This document shows positions 50,839-59,914 of a stretch of DNA of 64,000 nt, in pieces. Each line of letters opens with the position of its first letter. Position 1 is the first letter of the stretch. Origin of the DNA: Emiliania huxleyi CCMP1516 (Eukaryota > Haptophyta > Isochrysidales > Noelaerhabdaceae). The stretch is taken from positions 9,560-73,559 of the forward strand of contig NW_005198943.1 of NCBI RefSeq assembly GCF_000372725.1, written 5' to 3'. The translations under genes and the position numbers were made by a program. The notes under the pieces are model-generated. The model saw only the letters and a program-made list of their open reading frames with translations, searched no databases and had not been told where the DNA came from.

Positions 50839-51591
50839 CTAGTGCCACATCACCGTGGCGAGGTCCCCGAATCGCCGGCTGCGGTCGCGTGGCACCCAAT
50901 CCCAGACGTGCACGAGCCGCCCGCCCTCCTCGGCCTCCGAGGTCTGAAAGCGCGCGGTCGGGAGGTCGCGAACCCTCGCCTGGAACTCGTGCAGGTTGTA
51001 GTGGGAGAGGAGAGTCGGGTAGGAGTCCGAGTCGCGGGTCTCTCGCCACTGGCGGAGGCTGGACGCGTCGAGAAGAACGTTTTGCACGGTGGCGAACCCT
51101 CCCAGCTCCTCCCGCAGGCCACGCAGCGCGGCCTCCAGCGGCGCCTCGCGGTAGGTGAGCTTCTCGGAGAGAGGGCGGCCGCGGCGGCGCAAGCGTCCGT
51201 CTGGCAGGCTCTGAAAGAGCTCGATCAGCTGCAGCTCGTCGCTCGGACCGCTCACGTCGTCTGCCCACGGCGAGATGCACACTTTGGCGACGTTCACCCA
51301 GCGGCGAGCCGCCGATGGACCAAAGGTGAGGATTGATTCGCCGTTTTCGAGCTCGCGCAAAAGGCTCGAGGCAGTGCGTGCGGCACCGCGGCCCCACAAC
51401 GCCGTGTCCACGCCATGGCCGACCAGAGCTCGCTCCAGCTCCAGTGGGCAGGAGAACGTGCCGGCGCCAGCCGTCCAACAGTTCCTCGCTAGGAGCTCCA
51501 GCTCGGTGGTGGCTGAAGTGGACGCCAGTGACATGTGTGCGTGAGGGCGGGCGCTGAGGGCCGCACTGGCGGCACTCATACTGAGCAGCAT
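50839..51591 (-). CDS. Nudix-hydrolase-like protein with degenerate Nudix box
   Basis: 250 residues from the ATG at 51591; a later ATG (residue 20) is also possible, and a Leu-rich stretch upstream is encoded by CAG repeats. Residues about 100-166 read RWVNVAKVCISPWADDVSGP, then LRRRGRPLSEKLTYREAPLE, then AALRGLREELGGF. The helix matches the Nudix box spacing (E149, R157, E161, E162, G164), but the first Gly is Glu143 and the Glu after Arg157 is Gly. The paired metal-binding glutamates remain. The C-terminus (SHYNLHEFQARVRDLPTARF, then RLVHVWDWVPRD) looks folded. Catalytic activity on nucleoside diphosphate compounds is uncertain. Confidence 0.65.
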   Translation of the reverse strand: MLLSMSAASAALSARPHAHMSLASTSATTELELLARNCWTAGAGTFSCPLELERALVGHGVDTALWGRGAARTASSLLRELENGESILTFGPSAARRWVNVAKVCISPWADDVSGPSDELQLIELFQSLPDGRLRRRGRPLSEKLTYREAPLEAALRGLREELGGFATVQNVLLDASSLRQWRETRDSDSYPTLLSHYNLHEFQARVRDLPTARFQTSEAEEGGRLVHVWDWVPRDRSRRFGDLATVMWH

Positions 51592-51868
51592 CGGACTCGC
51601 CGGCAGCAGCAGCAGCAGCAGCACTGTGCGAAGCGGTGATGAAGCACTGTGCGAAGGGTGATGAAGGTCCGCGGCACCAGGGCAGCGAGGGACGCACGAA
51701 GATGCTAACGTATCGGCGATCCTCAATCCTTCAGAGGAAAGAAAATCCGTGCGAGCCGGGTAGTTCGTAAGAGCACACAAAAACAGAACGAGAAGTTTCT
51801 TATTCTACGGCCTTGTGGGCCAATACCTTCGTGGTGGAGGTACTCACGACACACACACAACACTGTAG

Positions 51869-52303
51869 ATGAAGCAGAGGTCGCTTGTGGTCGGCCTGCT
51901 GCTCCTCGTCTTCGTCGTCGCACGCGCGAGTTCATCCCTTGTCGCCACCAGCCGCAGAACGGCCATTGCGCTCGCCGCTGGCCTCCCTTCAGCCGCCAGC
52001 GCGCTGACCGATGGCCAAAGGATGCAGGTGGACGCCGAGCTGACGACCAGCCCGCTCATCGAAGAGCTTAGGGCGAAGACAGCGGCAAACAAAGAGAAGA
52101 ATGAGGCGGCGGTGAGGCAGCTCACCAGTACGATGGGGAGCGTCTACGATCCGCCCCTCAAGTTGGTGCGCTATCTGGGAGAAGGTGACTCCATGCCAGT
52201 CACACGAATGGTTACCCCGGAGCAGATCAAGGAGCTGAACGCGCAGGGCTACGAGCTCGACTGCCCGAAGAGTGGAGCAGCATGCGGTCTGATACGGCGT
52301 TAG
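51869..52303 (+). CDS. Small thylakoid-lumen-type protein with bipartite presequence
   Basis: 144 residues, single exon. The N-terminus has three parts: a signal peptide (MKQRSLVVGLLLLVFVVARA) as needed to enter a secondary plastid, a short Ser/Thr/Arg transit region beginning SSSLVATS, and a twin-arginine segment SRRTAIALAAGLPSAASA (Arg29-Arg30) ending in an Ala-x-Ala-type cleavage site. This is the pattern of Tat-imported lumen proteins. The mature part, about 97 residues, is helical then compact: LTDGQRMQVDAELTTSPLIE, then VYDPPLKLVRYLGEGDSMPV, then PEQIKELNAQGYELDCPKSG. Two Cys near the C-terminus may pair. The family was not recognised; a photosystem-associated role is a guess. Confidence 0.75.
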   Translation: MKQRSLVVGLLLLVFVVARASSSLVATSRRTAIALAAGLPSAASALTDGQRMQVDAELTTSPLIEELRAKTAANKEKNEAAVRQLTSTMGSVYDPPLKLVRYLGEGDSMPVTRMVTPEQIKELNAQGYELDCPKSGAACGLIRR

Positions 52304-52378
52304 CGCGTCGAGGTTGCCTGCAGCCTGGCAGCAACGACTCTAAAAAACGCAAACCCTGTCAGCAGTCCTCCTCCGGGA

Positions 52379-52612
52379 ATGTACGTAAGAGCCACATACA
52401 TTGAAAAAGACTCTCGGAGCCGAACGCGCCGCCGATTGTCCGATCTGTTTCCTCTAGTCACCAACACATGTGTTTTTTCTTTTGCAGAAAAAGAAATTTT
52501 GATCGATCACGATGAGTTTCCTCTAGTCACCAACACATGTGTTTTTTCTTTTGCAGAAAAAGAAATTTTGATCGATCACGATGTCAACCCTCCCAAATGG
52601 ATGTGCTTGTAG
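52379..52612 (+). CDS. Short frame carrying a 23-residue tandem repeat
   Basis: A 77-residue frame starts MYVRATYIEKDSRSRTRRRL and then contains two copies of a 23-residue unit (core FPLVTNTCVFSFAEKEILID), ending VNPPKWMCL. The repeat comes from an exact 69-bp tandem duplication that is a multiple of three. The unit is A/T-rich compared with the neighbourhood and includes a pyrimidine tract plus TTTTGCAG, which looks like a splice acceptor. The DNA may therefore be a duplicated intron-exon junction and not a protein repeat. Coding status is doubtful. Confidence 0.3.
   Translation: MYVRATYIEKDSRSRTRRRLSDLFPLVTNTCVFSFAEKEILIDHDEFPLVTNTCVFSFAEKEILIDHDVNPPKWMCL
52447..52584. repeat. 69-bp tandem duplication
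   Basis: Positions 52447-52515 are repeated at 52516-52584; the copies agree except at the final base. The unit begins GTTTCCTCTAGTCACCAACA and ends GATCGATCACGATG. It includes the palindrome ACATGT and the palindrome GATCGATC. Confidence 0.95.
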
Positions 52613-52699
52613 GGCTTGAGAGTGGCCTACCAAAAATCTAAGGGTAGAATTCTCTTTCCTTGCGAGGGGAGTAGGAAAAATTTCTTTCCCCACACTCTC

Positions 52700-52760
52700 T
52701 CCACACTCCTCCTTAAAATCCCTGTGTGGTGGCGGCGTGTGCCGTCCTGCCGTCCTCCCA
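52700..52760 (-). repeat. Dispersed repeat, copy 2 (inverse of 5762-5803)
   Basis: CCTTAAAATCCCTGTGTGG followed by TGGCGGCGTGTGCCGTCC is the reverse complement of the 5.76-kb copy with one 2-base insertion. Copies in opposite orientations fit a dispersed element. Confidence 0.75.
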
Positions 52761-52969
52761 TCCCTCCCTGGAGAGACACACAACGAATGAGAAGAAATAA
52801 ATAAACAAAGAGTCGTAGAAAATCCAAAATTCAAATCGCAAACATAGAAACCCAAACACATACAGCCACGTGGCATAGGAGAGCAGGAGGTGAAAGCTTT
52901 CAGTGAAAGGAGCGGAGGTCAGCACGAGTTCCAAGGACGCACGAGCGAGAAGCACAGGAGAGCAGACAG

Positions 52970-53437
52970 ATGACGATCACCACCCAGCGCACGACCGCCA
53001 ACTCTCCGGCGCAGGCCGCGAAGAACCGAGTCCGGGTGCCGACGGTCGCGGCGCGCCGGCGCGGCGCAGTGGACGCAGCCCGGTTCGCAGCTTCGCGAGC
53101 TACGGGGGCGGCCACGGCACGGCCCGGTGGCCGCCCCCGCAATGAGGCCAAGCGGTGGGCATCCGGCAAAAGCCGCAAGACGGGATTCGCGAAGGCGCGG
53201 GCCACCTTCCGCGGCGGAGGCCGCGGAAGCGCGGCGGCTGCGGAGAGGCACGACAGCATGATGACAAAAGCACGCTGGCGGGGCACCGAGGCAATCGCAA
53301 GGGAGACCCCACAGGTTTACACGACTTGTGAAGTTGTGATCCGATTTCTTTTTCTAATTTCTAATTTCGAGTGGCCATCGGGAATTCGGGAAAATTCCGC
53401 TTTTTGTGCGGATCGTGCTTTTTATTTCTCTCCCTAG
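52970..53437 (+). CDS. Possible small basic protein
   Basis: A 155-residue frame from an ATG whose first 115 residues are Arg/Ala/Lys-rich (MTITTQRTTANSPAQAAKNR, then GGRPRNEAKRWASGKSRKTG, then FAKARATFRGGGRGSAAAAE). This could be a nucleic-acid-binding or histone-like tail protein. After about 53310 the sequence becomes A/T-rich and the frame is probably not coding, so the gene would end in an undetected splice. The opposite strand gives a hydrophobic alternative (MLSCLSAAAALPRPPPRKVA). Confidence 0.25.
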   Translation: MTITTQRTTANSPAQAAKNRVRVPTVAARRRGAVDAARFAASRATGAATARPGGRPRNEAKRWASGKSRKTGFAKARATFRGGGRGSAAAAERHDSMMTKARWRGTEAIARETPQVYTTCEVVIRFLFLISNFEWPSGIRENSAFCADRAFYFSP

Positions 53438-53722
53438 ACCCGTGCCTAGTGTCGTGCGAGGGAGTTTTGTTGTAAAATTCTCTCCCATGCCTTTCTGGAC
53501 AGGGTGGCCCGCCACAAGGACCCCAGGAATTGCGACTCGCCGCTTTCCTCCCACTGTGATTCTGTGTGAGCTCTTCGATTTGCCAAGAAGGCAATTTTTC
53601 TTCTCGGCTAATGGGAGTGTAGCTACCTTACGCAAAGCTTCTCGTTGGTCCGACGGCCTGGACCGCCCCGACCATGACTCCGACCTTACGCTCGCACCGT
53701 TCGCCATCGCTGCCGCCTCGAC

Positions 53723-54253
53723 GTGCGCGCACCCACGCCTCACGCCCGCCACGCCGTGGAGCCCTCCACTGACTCCTCGCGCCCGTTCGTAGTGGTGGTT
53801 CCGGGAGCAGCTGTGGTGGGCGACTCGAGCAGCCCCTCCACCCCGAGTGGAGCGCTGCGCCGGTGCAACCTCTCCTTCTCCCTCATGTTCTCCGACGGGA
53901 CGGACGGGACGCCGCCGGCAGACGTGGCTGCGGCGGGCGAGGCGCCCTCGGCGGCGGCGGCGGTGCCCTTCTCCGTGGCCGCTGCCTCCGAGCCGTCCTC
54001 GCCGTCGAGCCAGCGGGCGGGGCCGTCCCAAACGCCATGGGGCCCGACTCAGATCCCGCCCGCGCGACATCCGCCAGCCCGCGGTCGTGGCGGGCTTGAG
54101 GGCGGCGGCAGCATAGTCGGCGGCAGCTCTGGCATCTCCATCCCTGGCGCGGCCGGCGGCGGGGACGAGTCCGCCCTCGACGCCTCGCTGCACTTGCTCG
54201 CCGCGGCGCGGCAAGAGCGGTGGGCGAATGCGGGCGCCGCGCGTTTTGTCTAG
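53723..54253 (+). CDS. Hypothetical Ser/Ala/Gly-rich protein
   Basis: The frame from about 53765 is well composed: DSSRPFVVVVPGAAVVGDSS, then LRRCNLSFSLMFSDGTDGTP, then SVAAASEPSSPSSQRAG. After a Pro-rich stretch that may be an intron (54028-54110), it continues as GGSSGISIPGAAGGGDESAL, then DASLHLLAAARQERWANAGA, to a stop at 54253. No domain is recognised. The C-terminal helix is the most convincing part. The start is uncertain; the listed ATG gives a His/Pro-rich leader. Confidence 0.38.
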   Translation: MRAPTPHARHAVEPSTDSSRPFVVVVPGAAVVGDSSSPSTPSGALRRCNLSFSLMFSDGTDGTPPADVAAAGEAPSAAAAVPFSVAAASEPSSPSSQRAGPSQTPWGPTQIPPARHPPARGRGGLEGGGSIVGGSSGISIPGAAGGGDESALDASLHLLAAARQERWANAGAARFV

Positions 54254-55129
54254 GCCGCGGTGTTGTTCATCATGGCAGGTCAAGTAAACAGGACCTGCAC
54301 CAATTTTTGGCGCCACCGCCGGGCCAGGGTTTGCACAGGCGTGGAGAGCGAGGCAGCGATGCTCCGACCCCATTCTGGCCAAGTGCCCCTAGCTGGCGCA
54401 CTGTCTCCATTGACAGAGGTACACGAGGTTCTGCTTTTCATCATGGCATGACATACAGTAGACGCATGCGGCATGGGGTAGGCCTGACATATACATGTTG
54501 TTGTTGTTGTTGTTGTTGTCATGTCATGTAGGTGATAGCCATGTGTAGGAGAGGTGTCGTTGTCTTTCAAGCTTCGACATAAACTCTCGGAACTGGCGCG
54601 CGCCGCGTCGGCCCGCGGCGCGGTCGCACCGCTCGACACCGCTCGAACCACTCGACGCCGCTCATATCCAGCCGGCGGCCCCAGAGCCAGCGGGGCTCTC
54701 TTCTTGCTTTTCTGACTGCAAAACTTTATACCCCCCCCCCTCGCCGCCGGGGGCCAGCCGCCGTCGAGCCCGCCGAAGCGGCGCTGGCGGCGACGGCGGC
54801 GGCGTCGGCAGGGGAGGCGCCGTGGGAGGGTGCCCCGCTGATCTGGCAGCTTTGCAGTTTGCTGCCATGCAGATCGCTGCGAACAACAGGCTGGATGCCT
54901 AGGCCCCCACCAGGCCCCCACCAGGCCTGCGCGTTCCAACCGGTCCTCTCTCGGACGCAAGCCTCATGTGTTCTACTGTGGAGCAGTGTGCTGTGGGGAG
55001 AGCTAGGGGAGAGGCGACGATGGTTTCATTGGTTACAGCAGTTCTGCTATTGAGTATAGCCCCGCGCTAGCCACACGGACGACGAGGGAGTCGACGAGAG
55101 AGACAGGAGCGCCTCGGCGGACCGACGAG
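54254..55129. other. Intergenic region with (GTT)n and poly-C tracts
   Basis: It contains a (GTT)7 microsatellite at 54497-54519 bounded by CATG, a partial inverted context TGTCATGTCATG, CGCTCGACACCG-type satellite units at 54629-54660 and a poly-C run at 54732-54741. No gene was recognised. Confidence 0.55.
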
Positions 55130-55828
55130 ATGGCCTTTATCGACGATGCGTTCTTCGAGCCTCCCGACGTGGCAACGGAGGGAGAGGCGGAGGGCGGGGG
55201 GAGCCAGAGTCAGTACAGCCAACAGAGCCAGGGGGGCGAGAGCGAGGGGAGCCAGAGCAGCCAGGGCAGCCGACGGGCGCCCAGGAAGAGCCAACGGAAC
55301 CGAATAGCCGCACAAGTCAACGCTTCCTGGACCGACTCCGTTTCGAACTCCAGGAGGCGGCGGCGGGGACGGATACAGACACCCCGAAAACGGCAACGAC
55401 GGCGACGAAGATGGAGGGAGGAGCGAGGACGAAGAGATGCCCGACCGCACAACAGAGCCAGGACCGAGCCAGCAACCACCCGAGACGAGCCATCCGAACG
55501 ATGGCAGCCAGGCAGACGACGAATTTACAGTGATGGACGAAGACGAAGAACAGCCAGAGCACGAGGCATCCCCGCCGCCGAGGAAGCGGGGCAACTTGAG
55601 AATGAACGTAGCAATTCGATGAGTCAGGGAGAGGGGGCGAGCCAACAGCATCACGAGGGCGAGGAGCCGATGACGAAGGCGCAGAGACAGCGCCAACGCC
55701 AGCGGAAGCAGGGATGCATCGCCCCGGAAGCCACCCGTCAAGTTCAGACGCTAACCGAGAGAATGGTGACAAGAAAGGGGGGACTCCGAACGGCCGAGCA
55801 TGCCCTCGCATGCCGGACAACTAGGTAG
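55130..55828 (+). CDS. Hypothetical Gln/Ser-rich protein, frame unsettled
   Basis: The first 60 residues from the ATG at 55130 look genuine: MAFIDDAFFEPPDVATEGEA, then SQSQYSQQSQGGESEGSQSS, then QGSRRAPRKSQRNRIAAQVN. Beyond about 55345 the best composition moves to another frame: YRHPENGNDGDEDGGRSEDE, then DRTTEPGPSQQPPETSHPND, then FTVMDEDEEQPEHEASPPPR. The first frame meanwhile becomes Arg-rich. That implies an intron, a sequence error or a decayed copy. No domain is recognised. An acidic, disordered protein or a transposon-related remnant is possible. Confidence 0.35.
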   Translation: MAFIDDAFFEPPDVATEGEAEGGGSQSQYSQQSQGGESEGSQSSQGSRRAPRKSQRNRIAAQVNASWTDSVSNSRRRRRGRIQTPRKRQRRRRRWREERGRRDARPHNRARTEPATTRDEPSERWQPGRRRIYSDGRRRRTARARGIPAAEEAGQLENERSNSMSQGEGASQQHHEGEEPMTKAQRQRQRQRKQGCIAPEATRQVQTLTERMVTRKGGLRTAEHALACRTTR

Positions 55829-55943
55829 GTCGTAGACCTCCCCCCTCCTGACGAATGTGTTTCGTGGATGGTAACTTGTTTGTTCAAAACGCTGCTTGTA
55901 ACCACGATCGATGCGAGGACGCCACACCAACTCGGCCATTCCA

Positions 55944-55992
55944 ACGGCCAGACCGCTCGCTTAAGGCTGATTGGCTAGACGAGCGGTCTACC
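55944..55992. repeat. Inverted repeat (hairpin) AGACCGCTCG/CGAGCGGTCT
   Basis: A perfect 10-bp stem with a loop of about 20 bases lies in the spacer after the 55.1-kb frame. It sits beside CCATTCCAACGG, which also occurs at 30421. Confidence 0.7.
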
Positions 55993-56254
55993 TCCGACGG
56001 GGCGGTCTGGATCACGGGGGATGACATCCTGCCTCCCGGCACTCCGAGAGGAGGTGGTTGCTCCGTTGCCGGACCCCCCCCCTCCACCACCCTCGCCCAG
56101 GGATTTACAACGCTGTCTTAAGGTCCGAACTGTGGGCTCTGCCTGCGCTCGGCACCGGGCACCGTCTCGGTATACAAAATGCGCCTGCGGGCCGCGGACC
56201 CTTACACAGATCACAGATCACACGGACGCTCGACACCGCGCGACACCTTGCGCC

Positions 56255-56425
56255 ACCACGCAACTCGACACCCGCTCGACACGCTCGACACGCTCGACAA
56301 GCTCGACACGCTCGACACGCTCGACACCCCTCGACACCCCTCGACACGGACAAGCATGGTTTCAGCGTCGACAGGCCTCCTAGACAGGCCTCGACAGGCC
56401 TCGACAGGCCTCGACACCTCTCTAT
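56255..56425. repeat. CTCGACAC minisatellite
   Basis: About ten copies of the 9-mer GCTCGACAC (some as CCTCGACAC) run from 56270 to 56345, followed by AGGCCTCGACAGGCCTCGAC units to 56425. Related units recur at 27254-27300 (reverse), 54629-54660 and 57592-57640. Frames through it give Arg-His or Leu-Asp-Thr repeats and are not evidence of coding. Confidence 0.9.
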
Positions 56426-56539
56426 CCCTCGACAGCAGTCAAGTGCAACGGCGGGCACGTCGCCCCATGGCGCGCGTAGCTATGACAGGGACCGCGCGGC
56501 CGCGGATCCGGCGCGGCGGACGGGGCTCGCGCGCAAGCG

Positions 56540-57296
56540 CCGGCCACCGTCGGGCCGCCGGGGATGCGCCGCGGACGGCCCGACCTTCGACCTGAAGCAC
56601 GAGAAGGCCGCGGGCGACCGCGGGCCGGTGCAGGCGGCGGAGCGCTCGTTCGTCGAGCGCACCGCGCCGCGGAAGGAGGAGCCGACGGAGGAGCAGAAGG
56701 ATGCTCGGGCCGCGGCTCGCAGGGCCAAAAAGGCCCGGCAGAAGGCGAACAAGGCGGAGAAGAAGGCTGCAGCGGCGGCTGCGAGCGAGGCCGAGCATGC
56801 GGACTACCCGCACGCGCAGCTACGCGAGAACATCGAGTTTGTGATGAACGGCCTGGAGGCTGCGACGCAGGCGGCGCGCAACCCCACCGGGTCCAACATC
56901 CAGGTCGCCTACTCGCTGCCTCCCGAGGGGGGTAGCGGGTTCGGCGACCTGGTGTAAGCCACGGTCCCTCTGGGCTCCGTGGCGACGAAGGTCGCCCGGG
57001 ACTGGCTCGCCAACGAGCTCTACGAGCCGTCCCGGTGCGGCAAAATTGATGCGGCCTGCAGGGACCGAAAGGTCGCCGACCTGATCACGGCTGCCGGCGC
57101 CTCGGCGCCGGCCGACGCCGTGTTCGGCGGCGGGTTCGCGACGGGCGAGACGCCCCGCTCGACGACCTCCGCCTCCAAGGCGGACGAGGGCGACGTGCGC
57201 ACACTGGGCCCACATAGGTGTGACCCGCCCACTGAGTGCGGCGCCCGGATGCTAGTGCTTGAGAAGACACCACAAACGCGGCACGGCCCGTTTTGA
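56540..57296 (+). CDS. Hypothetical protein with an in-frame TAA or 39-nt mini-intron
   Basis: The frame reads GPTFDLKHEKAAGDRGPVQA, then KEEPTEEQKDARAAARRAKK, a basic helix (RQKANKAEKKAAAAAASEAE), then HADYPHAQLRENIEFVMNGL, then PTGSNIQVAYSLPPEGGSGF, to a TAA at 56955-56957. The same frame reopens at once: VATKVARDWLANELYEPSRC, then GKIDAACRDRKVADLITAAG, to a stop at 57294-57296. A 39-nt GT-AG intron from GTGTAAGCC to GACGAAG (about 56952-56990) would remove the stop and keep frame. The alternative is a nonsense mutation. No ATG precedes the first part in frame, so a 5' exon is missing. Family unknown. Confidence 0.5.
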
Positions 57297-57740
57297 CTGT
57301 CTGCGGAGATTCTGTCTTAGCACACACAGTGAGTCATTCGGAGTCATTCGATGGCCAGAGTGCGATTGTGTGTGTGCGGGAGTTGGTTTGTCGGGAGGGA
57401 GGGGCAGGCTGCTCACCCACACGTGCACCGGGCCAGTGCTTGCACTTTGAATGCCGTGGGGCTCCTGCCCGTGTCCGGGTGTGGAGATGCGAGGATCGCC
57501 CCCCCTTGCCCCACCACTTTGTGTGTGTGGAGAAATCTACCTATACCCTTAACCTCGAGACAGCAGCTCGAGTGTCGAGAGACACCAAGACACCCTCTCG
57601 ACACCGCTCACCGGGCCTCGACACCTCGACACCAGGGCTCAGCGCCGCGCATGAATGGGAAATCATGCTTTTTCGGAGACGCGCGGTCTGCCCTTGATAA
57701 AATGCACACACACACACACACACACACGCACGCACACACA

Positions 57741-57771
<31 letters not shown>

Positions 57772-57985
57772 GCGCACACACACACACACATTGCTAATAA
57801 CTAACCTCTCAACTCGCGCCTACTCGCCGAGCGAGCGATGTGCCTAATACTTTGCCCCCGAGCGAGCTTGGTCGTTGGTGCTCGCGGGCGGGAGAGCGCA
57901 CGCACGGCGCGCGAGAGAGAGACCTGGGGCGCGAGAAGCGCGCGTTCTCTATTGCAGTTCTCTATCTCTGACTCCCACTCCTCTC
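57297..57985. other. Spacer with (CA)n and (CG)n tracts and satellite units
   Basis: It holds CTCGACACC units at 57592-57640 and a long CA/CG dinucleotide tract at 57703-57790. No gene was recognised; the 3' end of the LON-domain gene lies at 57986. Confidence 0.6.
57703..57790. repeat. (CA)n/(CG)n microsatellite
   Basis: Runs of CA with CGCA interruptions flank a (CG)9 block. Such alternating purine-pyrimidine DNA can adopt Z-DNA. Confidence 0.97.
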
Positions 57986-59787
57986 CTAGTCGGCGCGGAG
58001 GCCAGAGTTGCGCAACGTGAGGATCGCGGCGAGCCGCCGCTCCTGCTGCCGCAACGCGCAGAGGGCGGCAGAGAGCCGCCCTGTCGCGCTGGTGCAAGTG
58101 AGCGCGTGCGCGCGGATCTGTGGGCCAAGCGTCGCGGCGGCGGCAAAGGAGAGGAGCTGCCGCTCAGCGGCTTGCTCGCGGTGGAACGCCTACGTCACGG
58201 GGAAATCTCAAGGTACTGATGTTCCTCTGGTGGCAACACACGGGCTGCGAGTGCGGTGAGATCGGCTGAACACGGCCGAGTATTTGTCTTCTCGAGGGCC
58301 AGTCGGAAGGCAGACCTGTGAACACAGCATCTAGAGCGGCACGCCCCCGACCCGGGCGGTAAGCCCCACAGCTCCGCAAGCGTCTCGCCAAGAGGCTCGT
58401 CGGCGGAGGTGGCGGCGGCGGCGGAGGAGGAGGCGGAGGAGGCGGCCTTCCCCTCGGGGAGGCCCTGCTTGGCCATCCAGGCGGCCCGGGCAGAGGCGTC
58501 TAGGTCCGACAGCGGGGCGGGTGGACCGGCGACAGGGGGAGCCCGGCTGCCGGCCGAGAGAGGCGGCGGTGCGTCGTGCGACGACCGGAGAACTGCGCGA
58601 CGCGCCTCGATGAGAGCCGCCAGCGGAGCGGCGCGCTCGTCGCCGAGCGATCGAAGCTCCTCGCGCAGTCTGGCAGCCTCACCCTCGCCCTCGCCCTCGC
58701 CGTCGCCCTCGCCGCCGTTCGAGCCGCCGTCGCCCTTGCCGTCGCCGCCCTCGCCACCGCCGCCAGCCGCCTCGGCGCTGTCGCGCGTCGTCTCCTCCGG
58801 CAGAGGGACATCGTCGCCCACCGGGCAGGACTTAGCGCGGAGGGCGTCCCACAGCCGCGCGCGCAGCGCGGCGACGCGTGCGTGCGACTCGCGCACCTCT
58901 CCCTCGAGACTCCGCAGCAGCTCTCGCGCTTGCCCCACCACCTCGGCCTCCGATATGCCAGCCTGGGGAGGGGCCGGGGGAGGCCTCGGCCTCCGATATG
59001 CCAGCCTGGGGAGGGGCCGGGGGAGGAGGCTCCGCGCGGCAGTAGGGCAGGAGTCGGGGCGGCACCCTCCCGCGTCTTTACACCCTGTGAGACGGGCAGG
59101 AGACCCTCGGCGCCCAAAGCGCCGGCCCGGTGGTGCGCGGGAGCGAGCTGCCTCCTCCGCTGAGGCCGCGACGGCGCGCGCGGCTGCGTCTGCGTCGGCC
59201 TGTGACACCGCGCCAGCGGGCCCGTCCTCGGCCGCTGCCGAGAGCGCGTCCTCCATCGCCTCCCTCTCTGCGTCGGCGTCCTCGTCGTCGTCGCAGTATG
59301 GCTCGACCAGCGCGACCAGAAAGCCGCCCTCGCCGCCCGGCAGGCGAGCCTCGTCCGGCTGACTCAGCCCTAGCACCCCGACCCGGCCCACGCAGCGGAT
59401 GCTCACTAAGGTCGCGCCGCCCTCTTCGTCCTCGCACGCCTCCAGCTCGAGGAGGCCGGAGATGCCCACCACCTCGTCCTCGCCGCGAAGCATCAGCTGG
59501 CCGCAACAGGAGGATGTTTTTGAGGCCGCATACTCGACGAGCAGTCTCGCGGTGGGATCGGACAGGGCACGCGTCTGCGCCTCTCCAGGAAGCAGCGGGT
59601 CAGGCCCAAGAGCAAGCAGCGGCAGCTCCAGCGGCGACGCCGGGGGCTCAGGCAGCGCACCGCCGATGATGAGCGGCGGCGGCGCGGGCGATCCGCGACC
59701 GGAGAGCCAGGCGCGGGCCGAAAGCGCGGTGGTGGCGCGGGTCGATAGGAGGCAGACAGCGACTGAGTTCAGCGCAAAGCTGCGCAT
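57986..59787 (-). CDS. LON-domain (Lon N-terminal/PUA-like) protein with targeting presequence
   Basis: Start ATG at 59787, giving a hydrophobic/Ser/Ala presequence (MRSFALNSVAVCLLSTRATT, then ALSARAWLSG) likely for an organelle. The LON domain begins LELPLLALGPDPLLPGEAQT, then RLLVEYAASKTSSCCGQLML, then VVGISGLLELEACEDEEGGA, then TLVSIRCVGRVGVLGL. A coiled-coil insert follows (GQARELLRSLEGEVRESHAR), then an acidic Gly-rich hinge. Late exons complete the helical bundle: 58962-58352, 58315-58240 (SAFRLALEKTNTRPC) and 58189-57986 (AFHREQAAERQLLSF, then RLSAALCALRQQERRLAAIL). Their introns are 36 and 50 nt, GT-AG, and phases close. The first intron's 3' splice site lies in a 43-bp tandem duplication. 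No AAA+ or protease domain is present. Role: probably substrate recognition, by family analogy. Confidence 0.72.
58941..59026. repeat. 43-bp tandem duplication covering a 3' splice site
   Basis: Positions 58941-58983 are repeated at 58984-59026. On the minus strand each unit contains a pyrimidine tract, CCCCAG and the following exon start GCTGGCATATCGGAGG, so the LON gene has two equivalent acceptors 43 nt apart. Confidence 0.9.
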
Positions 59788-59914
59788 GATGGGAGAGTTG
59801 GAAGGAAACCGAGAAACCCAGCCGAAGACCGGCATTTTCTGGACAAAATTCTCGGACTGTAAAGGAGTTTCGCGCCACGTCCCGATACGTCCCAACACAA
59901 ATGAGTGCCACCAA

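Noticed and set aside
30421..55960. CCATTCCAACGG shared by 30.4 and 55.9 kb, and partly by 31.0 kb
   Set aside because: Only 10-12 bases; too short to call a repeat family without a genome-wide count.
47510..57790. Thr-His and Cys-Val repeat proteins over the CA tracts
   Set aside because: Translation of dinucleotide microsatellites, not genes.
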